This document shows, piece after piece, positions 38,308 to 47,400 of a DNA stretch of 64,000 nucleotides. This DNA is from Mytilus californianus. Its lineage: Eukaryota; Mollusca; Bivalvia; Mytilida; Mytilidae. A model generated the notes under the pieces. That model made no database searches and was not told the DNA's origin. It saw nothing but the letters and a program-made list of their open reading frames with translations. Position 1 is the first letter of the stretch. Every line of letters begins with the position of its first letter. The DNA is taken from positions 10,214,348 through 10,278,347 of the forward strand of contig NW_026262668.1 in NCBI RefSeq assembly GCF_021869535.1. The letters run 5' to 3'. Made by a program: the position numbers and the translations under genes.

Positions 38308-41300
38308 AGTACGTCTGAACTAGTGACAACTTTACGACAGATTTTATCCATCGGATCACCAGTGATGGTGATACAAGGCTGAACACACATTCTGTATACA
38401 TAATTCATGTTAGATGTTAGATCTGTACATTTGCGGAAGCAATTTTTTGTTCTTCCCTGGCCGGGATTCGAACTCATGCTACTGCTTCTATATATATATA
38501 TATATATATAGAAGTCTTTAAAAAGGACCAACCAGCAAATTTAATATGTACCGGATCTTCTAGACGATCCTGCGCAGATAAGGAAAAAATTATAGAAGTC
38601 TAAAGATTTGCACAACGGTACTAATAGAAGATGGTTATATACGAAGATGATGTTATAAAATAGTGTTGACATATATTTCAGCTTAACAAATAGCCTTCGT
38701 CAGTGTCAATAATTGTAACAATACTAATTGTTTGTGTAAAATAGCTCAATAATACAGGTAAGTTTTGGTCTATTGATTTAATCCCAAATCTTGAACATCA
38801 TAAAAAAAAAACTCAATACTCAAAATACGTGACTGTGTATATACACATCCCAAAATGAGTGAAAAATAAAACTGCTAGTATTTCTTATTGATGCCGTTTG
38901 GATGATGTACATTTAGTTCCTTTATCCAAAAGCTTTCCCGAACCTGTCGCTGGGCACCACTCCAGTGAATATATATATATATCCCTGCTTTAAAGTATAC
39001 CGGTCATTACGAGTGAAACATGAGACGTCGCTGCAAATATATGCATAACAAACCGAGCTAAATGTATATGTTACAGGCATTTTCTAAACTTAGGCATTTT
39101 GTAAAATGTCTGAAATTTTAGGCAACTTATAAAATACCTAACCGTGACTATACAAAATAAAACACCTAGCCTAGAATTTTTGTTAGTTGACTGAAATTCA
39201 ACAAATTGTCTGCTCGGTTACAGTAGATTTGAAGAAACAAATATATCATTTAAATACAAAATAAAGGGCATGAAACTACACTGCCTCTAGATATTGAATG
39301 TTAGACTGTTAACAATGTTCACTGTTGTACCACTATTTTTGACATTTTTAACTATTATGTCTGTTTTGTTTGTTTACACATTGTTGTCAATATAATGGAA
39401 TTTTATGCGACTGTCATACAAGTGAGAGGTTTAGCTAGCTATAAAACCAGGTTTAATCCACCATTTTCTATACAACGAAATGCCTGTACCAAGTCAGGAA
39501 TATGACAGTTGTTTTCCATTCGTTTGATATGTTTGAGCTTTTGATTTTGCCGTTTGATCAGGAACTTTCCGTTTTGAATTTTCCTTGGAGTTCGGTATTT
39601 GTGTTATTTTACTTTTTAGATAGGGACAGAAATGTTGCCTTTCAGTAGGCCATATACGGACCCGTCAAAGTGTTCGTAACGTTCATTATCTGTGTCACTT
39701 TCCTTCCATAAGGTTCCCATTTAAAAATGGTTAGAATTAACACATCCTCACAGCAAAACAGCCAAACAGATTCCCCTCTTCAGCATGATTTTTACTGACG
39801 AACGGGAGAATAGATATAAGAAGATGTGGTATGAGTGCCAATGAGATAACTCTCCATCCAAGTCACAATGTGTAAAAGTAAACCATTATAGGTCAAAGTA
39901 CGGCCTTCAACACGGAGCCTTGGCTCACATTGAACAGCAAGCTATAAAGGACCCCAAAAATGACGTGTAAAACCATTCAAACAGGAAAAAAACCGGTCTA
40001 ATCTATATAAAAAACGAGAAACGAGAAACACTTATGAAACACATCAACAAACGACAACCACTGAACATCAGGTTCCTGACTTAGGACAGGTGCAAACAAA
40101 TGCAGTCTATATTTCTTTACCCCAGTTTGTCCTTAGCCAATTTCAACAGGCTTTGTATAGACTGCATATTCAGTTTAATTTTATCGAATTTGCATTTATA
40201 ACGTATTTTCCAAATAGCCCATTTAAAATAAAGTATTATTGCATTAACAATTATATTATTCGAATTATCTGTACAGATTCCTATTAGAATATCTTTTTCA
40301 ACGAGCGTCTCGTTATGTATTAGGTTACAAAGTTGTAAATTTCTGACAACTGTTTCTATCAATGGTTTAACATTATTACTAAGTACATTGATAAAATAAA
40401 TGCTCGAGTGTTTCAATATTATTATTTTCATCACATAAGTGACATTTTCCATTTGACATATGCATTATTTGTAGTCTCTTTTCGGTATATATAATCCTGT
40501 GTATACATTTCCATTGAAATTCTTTAACTTTTCTATTAATATCCATTTTACTGAGATTTAGCCAAATTTTTTCCCAATTTATATACTCGCTATACAAATT
40601 TTCCCATGTTGTTTGGCACTTAGAGGATTTATGTTTAACTGTAGATATTTTAATGTCAAATCTTTGATTTTAATGATTTTATTATTTGATTTAGAAATTC
40701 AAAGTTTTCAGAAATTTTGATTTTGTGGCTTTTTAAAGTGCTTTGAACATCGTTATTTTTTAAAATCTGCACGAATGTTTGTGGTATGGAACTTTTAATT
40801 CGCGAGTTGTGTGCTGTTGAATTGTTTTTATTATCACAAAATAAACAGCTATGTTCAATTATTTCAGTGGCTCAGTTTTTGTCAACATTTCATTCTTTTT
40901 AATAATTGTAGGCATTTTGCAAAATGCCTTTAAATTTGCCTGGCATTTGGTAAAATGCCATTAAATTTGTCTGGCATTTTGTTAAATGCCTGACACAAAT
41001 TCATTTCATATATTAAACACCTGAATTAGAAAAAAGTAAATGCCTGTGACATATAAATACTAGTACTCCATACCAAGGAGCCAACGAATTATCACCATTA
41101 GGAAAGACAAATTAACGTTAGAAAAGGTGATCCCGTTTTTCATATATTTTGAATTGAAGATTACCATGAGACATTCTAATATCAAGGTCCATAACAGGAT
41201 AACTGTTACTTCTATCGTTTTTTTTTTGTTTTTCAGTATTCAGGTTTTAACACTCCATTTTTATCACCACCTCACAATAGTGTTAAGGGTTCTGATTTAT

Positions 41301-42174
41301 AATAATAATTAAAAAAGAATTGATTACATTTTTTTATTATTGTATTAATATATAAATTGTACTTCTGATCTACTTGTTTATTGCAAAGAAAATGTTATCT
41401 TTGAAGTTAGTCATTGTAAGCTCTTTACTTTATATTCTTATTGATTCAAAAGTAACTGATATTTATTAGTAAAAATATAATCTACTGGGGCTCAAAATTT
41501 TGAAAAAAAATGTTTGTACCATTTTTTATTTGGTGCGTCTTTTGTAGACGAAACGCTCGTCTGGCGTATTTTTTTTTAATCGTGGTATCTATGATGAGTT
41601 TATGCCACCCGTGTTTAAACAAGTTGTGAGTATTTTAACAAGAACCAATAAACGTTTGTGACCAACACCAATTCTTTTGTGAATAAAAGTCATAAAACAC
41701 TAGGATGTATGCAAAAACAGAAACGTATGAACTCCCTTACTTCAAAAGGGCAGTTTAAAATGTGACAGGGTTAGATTAGCCTTTTTTGTGATATTGACTA
41801 CCCCCCCTTTCCCGGGCCGATACCATTTTCATCTCAAATAAATATAAATACTAGTACTCCATACCAAGGAGCCAACGAATTATCACCATTAGGAAAGACA
41901 AACTAACGATAGAAAAGGTGATAAAATAATAAAAGTATACAATACAAAGTAGTTTGCTATTTAATACTCCAAAAACACAAGTAAATGTAACACTATAACG
42001 AATACTACTGTTTCATGGAATGCTTGCCGTTACAAGAAGTAATCTCTGTTGATCTGCTGATATAGGAATCATGCCATTCTACATTTTTATATGGGCCACT
42101 AATTAAATACTACTTACAAAATACTTACCAAGAAAACTTATGGAAAGACAAAAGGTAATCAAGGCAGCCATCAT
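28137..42174 (-). CDS. Gene A: secreted Cys-rich ShKT-domain protein (7-exon model, possibly extended to 4943)
   Basis: Seven minus-strand exons join with matching phases and no stop: 42174-42129, 35303-35251, 34392-34330, 31924-31840, 30822-30751, 29172-29023 and 28169-28137, giving 167 codons plus one base. Intron phases in order are 1, 0, 0, 1, 1, 1. Domain order is a hydrophobic signal peptide (about residues 1-15), a module with 8 cysteines and many histidines (about 17-82), a Thr/Pro linker, a six-cysteine ShKT domain, and a second Pro/Thr linker. An ShKT exon at 5095-4943 has the compatible phase and could be the next exon. ShKT domains occur in secreted proteases, matrix and immune proteins as well as venom peptides, so the function is not decided here; nothing specifically indicates a toxin. 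Introns are 1-7 kb and full of transposon debris, as is normal in bivalves. No 3' end was found. The model is inferred from sequence only and extra exons may be missed. Confidence 0.62.
28325..28430. repeat. (TCTA)n then (AATAAT)n simple sequence
   Basis: About nine TATC units followed, after 20 bp, by AAT/AAC-rich repeats. Confidence 0.85.
29023..29172 (-). CDS. Gene A exon 6: ShKT domain
   Basis: A 150-nt exon, phase 1 at both ends, between TTTTGTTAG acceptor and GTAAGT donor. It encodes one complete ShKT domain with six cysteines in the family order: SC near the start, NC, MC, RC, then YC and IC at the end (CQKYCGIC). The family has three disulfides. A whole domain in one 1-1 exon is the arrangement expected for exon shuffling. 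Confidence 0.75.
30634..30676. repeat. Perfect 43-bp palindrome
   Basis: Two 21-bp arms, TGTGAATTTGTTTTGACAGAA and its exact reverse complement, around a single A. Lies about 75 bp past the 3' end of gene A exon 5, inside the intron. Confidence 0.9.
30751..30822 (-). CDS. Gene A exon 5: Thr/Pro/Val-rich linker
   Basis: A 72-nt exon, phase 1 at both ends, encoding about 24 residues dominated by Thr, Val and Pro (for example TTPG, TTAVPTVTTITT). Such stretches usually link ShKT domains and are O-glycosylated in secreted invertebrate proteins. Acceptor TTTTGTAG, donor CAAG|GTTATT, the latter weaker than the others. Confidence 0.55.
31840..31924 (-). CDS. Gene A exon 4: end of the Cys/His module
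   Basis: An 85-nt exon, phase 0 in and phase 1 out (T|GTAAGT). It encodes 28 residues with four cysteines and a histidine-rich run (HGHHPIC, then DHGHCHC). With exons 2 and 3 this makes an 8-cysteine block I do not recognise as a named family. The HxHxC spacing could suit metal binding, but that is speculation. Confidence 0.58.
32163..33730. repeat. Large inverted duplication (arms ~340 and ~440 bp, spacer ~785 bp)
   Basis: The left arm (32163-32505) and right arm (33290-33730) are reverse complements. Shared marks are CCCGGCAAAAAA, CAACAGACAGAGAAAAGGTA, TTTATTTATTTGTTATTTTTAT, GGCACATCAAAATGA and the family R4 tail ACTCATAAGTC...CCATGGC. The right arm keeps about 100 bp that the left arm has lost. 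It may be a fold-back transposon with long terminal inverted repeats. Lies about 240 bp upstream of gene A exon 4. No transposase was recognised in the spacer. Confidence 0.75.
34330..34392 (-). CDS. Gene A exon 3: middle of the Cys/His module
   Basis: A 63-nt exon (21 codons, phase 0 at both ends) between GACAG acceptor and CAG|GTATGT donor. It carries two cysteines and a GGSC segment. The acceptor has a weak pyrimidine tract. It reads on from exon 2 without a stop. Confidence 0.55.
35251..35303 (-). CDS. Gene A exon 2: start of the Cys/His module
   Basis: A 53-nt exon between TTTCCAG acceptor and GTAAG donor, entered in phase 1 and left in phase 0. It encodes 17 full codons with two cysteines, ending C-N-P-P-M. 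Of the other two frames, one has a stop. The first codon, completed from exon 1, is Val. Confidence 0.55.
35380..35570 (+). repeat. Dispersed repeat R1, short copy
   Basis: Starts at TTTAGCTAGCTATAAAACCA and ends in the GGAGTTCGG mark, which also begins the local 570-bp duplication. Confidence 0.8.
35545..37630 (+). repeat. Tandem ~570-bp duplication and a third partial copy, carrying a short ORF
   Basis: 35545-36110 and 36112-36680 are about 570 bp apart and share GGAGTTCGGTATTTTTGTTA, ATGAATGCTAATTATTTCG and ACATCAACCCAAATTGAATGG. A third partial copy begins near 37402. Copies 1 and 3 contain a plus frame starting MMFRRILAVIDRKSK (35955 and 37447) and continuing through SNHNVLNP and QPLCTDRK. 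Over about 130 bp the two copies differ at silent and replacement sites, so there is no sign of coding constraint. Not recognised. Confidence 0.6.
36880..37411 (+). repeat. Dispersed repeat R2, full copy
   Basis: Marks: AACTAGCTGTCAGTAACT, GGTTAGGGGAGGGTTGGGAT, GGCCTTTTATAGCTGACTGT, GGCCGTAAGGTGACCTATAG, CTCATTGGCAATCATACC. Other copies: 42885-43125 (+), 54690-54890 (+, left half), 39822-40095 (-), 3808-3900 (-, end only), 58313-58345 (-, end only). The 60-residue frame in it is not a gene. Confidence 0.85.
37700..37726. repeat. C15-A12 homopolymer pair
   Basis: Fifteen C followed by twelve A, near a (TA)n run at 37799-37820. Confidence 0.9.
38305..38488 (-). mobile_element. tRNA-derived SINE-like fragment between two (TA)n runs
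   Basis: The minus strand contains AGTTCGAATCCCGG at about 38474-38461, matching the internal pol III B box of tRNA genes, followed by a non-tRNA body and ending in a TA microsatellite (38277-38303). The tRNA-like head is cut by a second TA run (38490-38510). Mollusc SINEs have this layout. The 153-residue frame across it is not a gene. Confidence 0.45.
39300..39620 (+). repeat. Dispersed repeat R1, long copy
   Basis: Collinear with the 3000-3310 copy over about 310 bp, including the shared upstream part (GTCAATATAATGGAATTTTATG). Confidence 0.85.
39822..40095 (-). repeat. Dispersed repeat R2, reversed copy
   Basis: AAGATGTGGTATGAGTGCCA, GTACGGCCTTCAACACGGAG, AGCTATAAAGGACCCC and CAACAAACGACAACCACTGA are reversed R2 marks. 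Confidence 0.8.
40115..40840 (-). pseudogene. Non-LTR retrotransposon fragment, C-terminal zinc-binding part
   Basis: Two overlapping minus frames (40597-40379 and 40452-40117) continue one another through a frameshift. They read WEKIWLNLSK, FQWKCIHRIIYTEKRLQIM, then CHLC with ETLEHLFYQCT, the layout of the zf-RVT region that ends L1/R1-type polymerases (CxxC...HxxxxC). The DNA upstream to about 40840 gives more, stop-ridden, similar sequence. It is dead and 5'-truncated, and sits in gene A's first intron. Confidence 0.7.
41052..41922. repeat. Pair of ~80-bp direct repeats 791 bp apart
   Basis: 41052-41131 and 41843-41922 are nearly identical (two differences), starting ATAAATACTAGTACTCCATA and ending AGAAAAGGTGAT. 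They lie in gene A intron 1, 200-1,100 bp after the signal exon. The DNA between them contains an R3 copy (about 41515-41600). Confidence 0.8.
42129..42174 (-). CDS. Gene A exon 1: signal peptide
   Basis: Two ATG codons in tandem (42174-42172, 42171-42169) open a 15-codon hydrophobic run, MMAALITFCLSISFL, that ends in a phase-1 donor G|GTAAGT. This is a typical signal-peptide exon. The first ATG was taken as the start; the second would work equally well. A TATA-like box lies about 95 bp upstream. Confidence 0.65.
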
Positions 42175-42267
42175 AAACGGCGAGGGAAGCTTAACTGAGA
42201 AAAAGTAGTCCTAATAACTAGAACAAAGTCGTGATTTTGATAAACCTTGGCCTGAAAGAATTTGTTC

Positions 42268-42274
42268 CTTTATA
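42268..42274 (-). promoter_or_regulatory. Candidate TATA box of gene A
   Basis: TATAAAG on the minus strand, about 95 nt upstream of the ATG. A TATA box normally sits about 30 nt before the start site, so transcription would begin near 42240 and the 5' UTR would be about 65 nt. AT-rich DNA produces such motifs by chance. Confidence 0.35.
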
Positions 42275-42884
42275 ACTTCTTATCATCATTAAACTGGCTA
42301 TTGACAGTTGTTTTTGTTTATTGCACTGCATGTTTTAATGCCATATTTACTACAGAACTTTAAGATATGTTTGGGGGTGCCGTAAGCTTAAGTAGAAAAT
42401 GTTTGTTGTGAATAGATGCCATCTAAACGCGCAACCCATGTCTCCTTTTATTCATATTTTTAGTTTATAATCTGTAAGATGAATAGAGCACGGTGAACAT
42501 GATATGATAAATATTAACAAGGTAATGAACTATATAGGACGTTGCCATGAACGCTTTTTATTTAGACCCAGCATGTCAATGATTCAATAACACAGATAAC
42601 AAGTCAACATTAAGGTCTTCACACAATTAGACAAGTGTATGTACAATATGTCAATCCTTAAATCGTTTCGAATTTTAAAAATGTTGTGAATAATGTAAAC
42701 AGAAACTATGATCAAAGTTCTGTCATCAACACAAAATTCTCCAAATAAATTTTTTTTAAGATATGACATAGGACAACTACTGATTAAGTTTCTGAAAGGC
42801 TCGTGAATAAATGGTGGATATAAACTGTTTTCTAAGAAGTCAACCTTCTTAATTCCGAACAGTGGAATAACAAAGGTTACAAAG

Positions 42885-43125
42885 TCAAGAGCCTGTCAGT
42901 CAGTGGTTGTCGTTTGTTGCTGTATATATTTGTTTTGCATTTGTTGTTGGTTTTCTATTCAGAATAGTTTTACATTTTGTTATGTACGGGCCTTTTATAG
43001 CTTATTATGCGGTATGGGTTTTGCTCATTGTTGAAGGCCGTATGGTAACCTATAGTTGCTAACATCTACGTCATATGGTCTATTGTGGATAATTGTCTCA
43101 TTGACATTCATACCATATATCCTAT
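42885..43125 (+). repeat. Dispersed repeat R2, right half
   Basis: Starts at AAGTCAAGAGCCTGTCAGTC and ends at CATTCATACCATAT. Lies about 610 bp upstream of the gene A candidate TATA box. Confidence 0.8.
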
Positions 43126-44269
43126 ATTATTTTATGTGCACTAAAAATCAGTACAGGAACAAAACTCTCAAATAACGGTCCAGAAGATAGCAAAAATACA
43201 AGTAAAAACAAAACATTTAGTTGCTTAGTAGATCTAGATAGCCCAAACTAATCATGCTATCTCGAGAATCCAAAATGGCGTCGGAATGGTTATTACTCAT
43301 GACGTCTTTTTGATAGGCTAGCTAGGTAGCATATTGTTCAACACAGATACATATCTAAGACATAGCGGCTATATTAGTTGCTACGATATTGAACGCAGTC
43401 CAGGTGTCAGCACTTATCTACATTGCGCGTTGTTAGTAAAAGGTACTGCAATTCGAACAGCCGAAGTAACCAGAATGTATTCAGATCACAAACAGAGAAG
43501 ACCCAGTGAACTTTTAAAAGAGAGATAAAGAGCATGAAATAGTAGAAGTCATCCATATCCATTAATCAAATATGACAGATCTTTTTTATGGTGAAGTACA
43601 GTATATAAATCCACATTGTCTTGTTAATAAGGAAACTTTCCTTTTTACTGCTTAAAAACAGTATCGGCAGCCCACTGATCTCATAGAATATTTTTTTCAA
43701 ACAAACAAAGTAAATATGATCCTATTTTTATTGTTGAAAATTTAAAAACTTGTGAAGCTATGACAAACCTTGAATAATGATCTTGGAATATCATTTCAGG
43801 CCATACCAAGCCTAGCCAACTATTTTCACGTGCTTATGTATACATTTTTTTAGTTTCAGATATGATATTATGAACGATAAATGCCTAGCAAGTGCGGAAC
43901 CAATTTTGTCTAATTAATGAATATTGAACAACGAGGAAATGTTCGTTCGTCAGTTTATCCGTTAAGCCGTCCTTATGTCCAAATTTTGGGAAAAGTTACT
44001 GAATTATTCTTCCAACCGTCCAGTTATAACTACACTTTGAGCATACCCAGATTCTTATTAAAATCATTTAAAATTTGATGCAGTATTGACATAGAACAAG
44101 GGTTCTTTTTTTTTAAATAAACCGTCCAAAGTCTATTTTGCTTGTGCGTAAATTTATAGTTGCCTGGAAAAAGGGTAATCGATACATCGCATATTTTACG
44201 ACGCACGAGTTTTATCCCAAAATCAGCTACATGCGTTCAATTACGCACACCTTAAATTAAAGTATAATA

Positions 44270-44275
44270 TTTATT
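44270..44275 (-). terminator. Poly-A signal AATAAA of gene B
   Basis: AATAAA on the minus strand 175 nt after the stop codon, giving a 3' UTR of about 200 nt. This is a reasonable distance, but the hexamer is common in AT-rich DNA. Confidence 0.4.
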
Positions 44276-44449
44276 TTTAGAATTATGTCAATATACATTA
44301 ATTTTGATATTATACTTTTTCATTTACATGTAATATTTTTCAGTGTAATGTATTTTCAAACTATAAAAAATGTTCATATCTAACTAGTATATTCTACATA
44401 GCAACACTCCAACTGTTAGTACAGTTTCTTAACGTGTAAGTCAATTGGT

Positions 44450-44480
44450 TCAGACGTCTTTGATATGTTTCCAGTTGTGT
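44450..44480 (-). CDS. Gene B terminal exon with stop
   Basis: After a CTATTTTTAG acceptor the sequence completes Lys and reads HNWKHIKDV then TGA (44452-44450). The stop falls exactly in the phase carried by all upstream exons. Confidence 0.48.
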
Positions 44481-47400
44481 CTAAAAATAGAAAAAAAGTC
44501 TTATTTTATGACAATATGACTATCTAAGTTCCATAAAAAGATACTTGCAGATGGAGGAATATGTCATACGACTTTCAAATTTTTGAAATAAGTTGGAATG
44601 TAGATGATGAAGTTGAATTTATTTTAATAGTTCTTCCTGTAGAAAAAAATGATTGCATTACTAGTGGATTTTCAAGAATGCATTGCCTGCAATATCTGAA
44701 AAACTTCTCTTATCTTGATATTACAATTTCATACCAAGCTCAAATACAGTCTGCTTTATGTTAAACAATTACATGCTGAAATACCTACTTTGTCGATTAT
44801 TGTTTATTAAGAATACTTACTTCCAGCAACGTTTACATCTAAAAATCAAATCGAAATGAATTAATTTGGTCATAACTATAAATCCATTTTGATTTTTTTG
44901 AAATACTACGAAATTTCTACGCCAGGAATAGATTACCTTAGCTGTATTTAGCAAAACCTTACGGAATGTCGGATCCTCAATGCTCTTCAACTTCGTACTT
45001 TATTTGGCCTTTTTTAACTTTTTTGATTCAAGCGTTACTAATGAGTCTTTTGTAGACTTTTGGCATACAAAATTTTAATCTTGGTATCTATGATGAGTTT
45101 ATTTGTACCCTACCAATTTACCAAGTTGAACACGTAGTAAACGATCAAATTAATCGGAACGTATATTACCCATGTATTTCCCTTCCACAGCACCTGAGTT
45201 TACGAAGATGGATTGTTTTGTTTACTCTGTCGCTTTCTGTGCAATATTGGCTGTCTTTTCGTCCTTTTTCTTCAGGTGATTGTGTTAATTGTATTTCTCC
45301 GACTTCTGATTTTTGGAATTTTCTTGTTTATTTTACTTGTTATTGTTCACCAAAGTCGATTTCATAACAAAAACAACCTGTTATTTACCTGATAAAACTT
45401 TGTCGTGATAACAAACCAAAATAGTTTTTTTTTTAAATGATTTTCATTTATAGTCTAGTTGTTTTTCTGGCTGGAAATCTTCACAGTTATCTAAGTTTTT
45501 CGACATGTTTATATATTTCAGCTACCATAGGGTAACCTTTTCAAATGTTTATTGTTTGAAATCTATTTTTCAATTTAAATATGGATTGTGTTCTTAAATT
45601 GCAGTATGAGTTACTTATGTATAATTTTCTGTTATGCCATTTCTTTTTACATTCTAAATTTACTTATCTATTCCTTCTTGATACTTACATCCTGAAAAAT
45701 GTAACAGTCATTAGAATAATTTATTTATCAAGACACATTATAGTTTAATACAACTATATATTGCAACCTAAAAATCGTTATATAATATAATTTGTTTAAA
45801 GGCATTATTTAGAAAATATGTTCAATTGCCACTGTACATAATATTCACCAAAAGCCTTTTCTGTTTTTGTTAAATTGCTAAATCTAAAAGTCTGTTTTGA
45901 TTGATTTATTTTTTATATGCCGTTCTGTCTGTAAGACTAATAGGCTTTACTACGAAATGTTTGTTTAGAATGACCGTTTGGTCGATTAATGAGCTGTCGA
46001 AATGGATCGAAGACCCTTTGAACAATATGTTTTACGCCGCATCAGCACAAAAAGGCTATATCTCGGCGATTGTCTGAAAGGAAACCATGTACTTAAATAT
46101 TCGTAAAGGCTTCAGCTGAGCCCTTTGTCTCGTCTACGATTGCTGCTGTCCGGGTGAAAGTTTAATGATAAATGCTAAACAACATCTATCAAAACAACAG
46201 AGAAAAATGAATAAGAAAAAAAATGTGCTTTAGATGTTAAAAATAGGCGGAAATACTAAGGGATCATTCAAAACTCATGAGTTGAAGAGAAACTGACAAC
46301 ACCATGGCAAAGTTACCTGAATCATAAATAATCTTCAATCCAAATCAAGTAAAATTCTATGAAGGTTTAACAAAGTTTTTGATGTCTTAATACTTTAAAC
46401 ACTGAGTGTATCTAAATTTCAAATGCAAAATAACCTAAGTACATTTATCAGTACGAATATGAAAAGAAATATTTTCATAATTTTGATCTGAAAACTGTCC
46501 TTAAACATGGAGAAGCTTCTGTTAAAGTTTTGAAAAATTCGATGGAGGTTTTATAACATTATTGATCTAAAAAGCTTTTATCATAGACTGAACCAAAATG
46601 TTGCATAAAAACTTCAACGACGCCCGACGACAAGGGGACGGAATGTATAATAGCTATGTCTCACCTTCCCTATCGTCCCAGACACGACAATAAAAACACA
46701 CCAATAACTAGTATGACATACAGCTTAACACCATTTTTTGGATTCAAAATCATTCATGGTCAATTAATTTATTACAAATTGTACCTCACTTAATATGTTT
46801 CTTTTTTTTCTATTTCGAAGTAAATAACAAGTTCGGACATAAATATAAACATCTATTTAAAAAATCCCATCTTAATGTTCGAAAGGTTTTCTGACATATT
46901 TCTTGTGTTATATTTGTCAAGACCACAAACAAAAACTAATACCAAGCGGACGTAAGAGTCTGAATCGCTCACCTGCCAAAAATTGAAATAAATATAAAAC
47001 ACTTGAAAATTAGTCAAATATCGTCATTTAAGGGCAATAACTCATTAACAGAGTCATCAAATGGATTTGGTCATATTGGCATTTTTGTAGATTTTAGTTT
47101 GTATTGTTGATCAATCGCTTGTTTCAGTTTCTACCTACCTATTATAGTTTTCAAGATTATAGTAAAAAATTGAAATGTTAGTGAAAAATTGCTTTCAGGG
47201 TTTTATTTCTCAATATCTTTTTAACAAAATTGTTGAGATAGTTTTCGGGTTTTCAATGACTTTGAGTAGTTTTGTACATTATAAGATTTCGTTAACAAAT
47301 GATTTTCATTGAAATTAAATTGTATACTTATCTTTCTTTAGATACTTACGGGCTGAAAAAGATAGAATGATACATGAAATACAGTTTATATAACAGTTCG

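Larger units (their letters stand above)
39063..41055. mobile_element. Possible TIR element with clustered short palindromes
   Basis: Left end GTTACAGGCATTT (39069) and right end AAATGCCTGTGAC (41038-41050) are inverted. Inside the right end three near-palindromes follow each other (GGCATTTTGCAAAATGCC at about 40913, GGCATTTGGTAAAATGCC at 40952, GGCATTTTGTTAAATGCC at 40973); decayed equivalents sit at the left end (39095-39160). Between them are an R1 copy, an R2 copy and the LINE fragment, apparently nested insertions. Confidence 0.45.

Noticed and set aside
38070..38531. 153-residue minus-strand frame with Tyr-Ile repeats
   Set aside because: Crosses two TA microsatellites and a SINE-like body; not a protein gene.
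43334..43528. 64-residue plus-strand frame
   Set aside because: No homology recognised, no splice context, length expected by chance.
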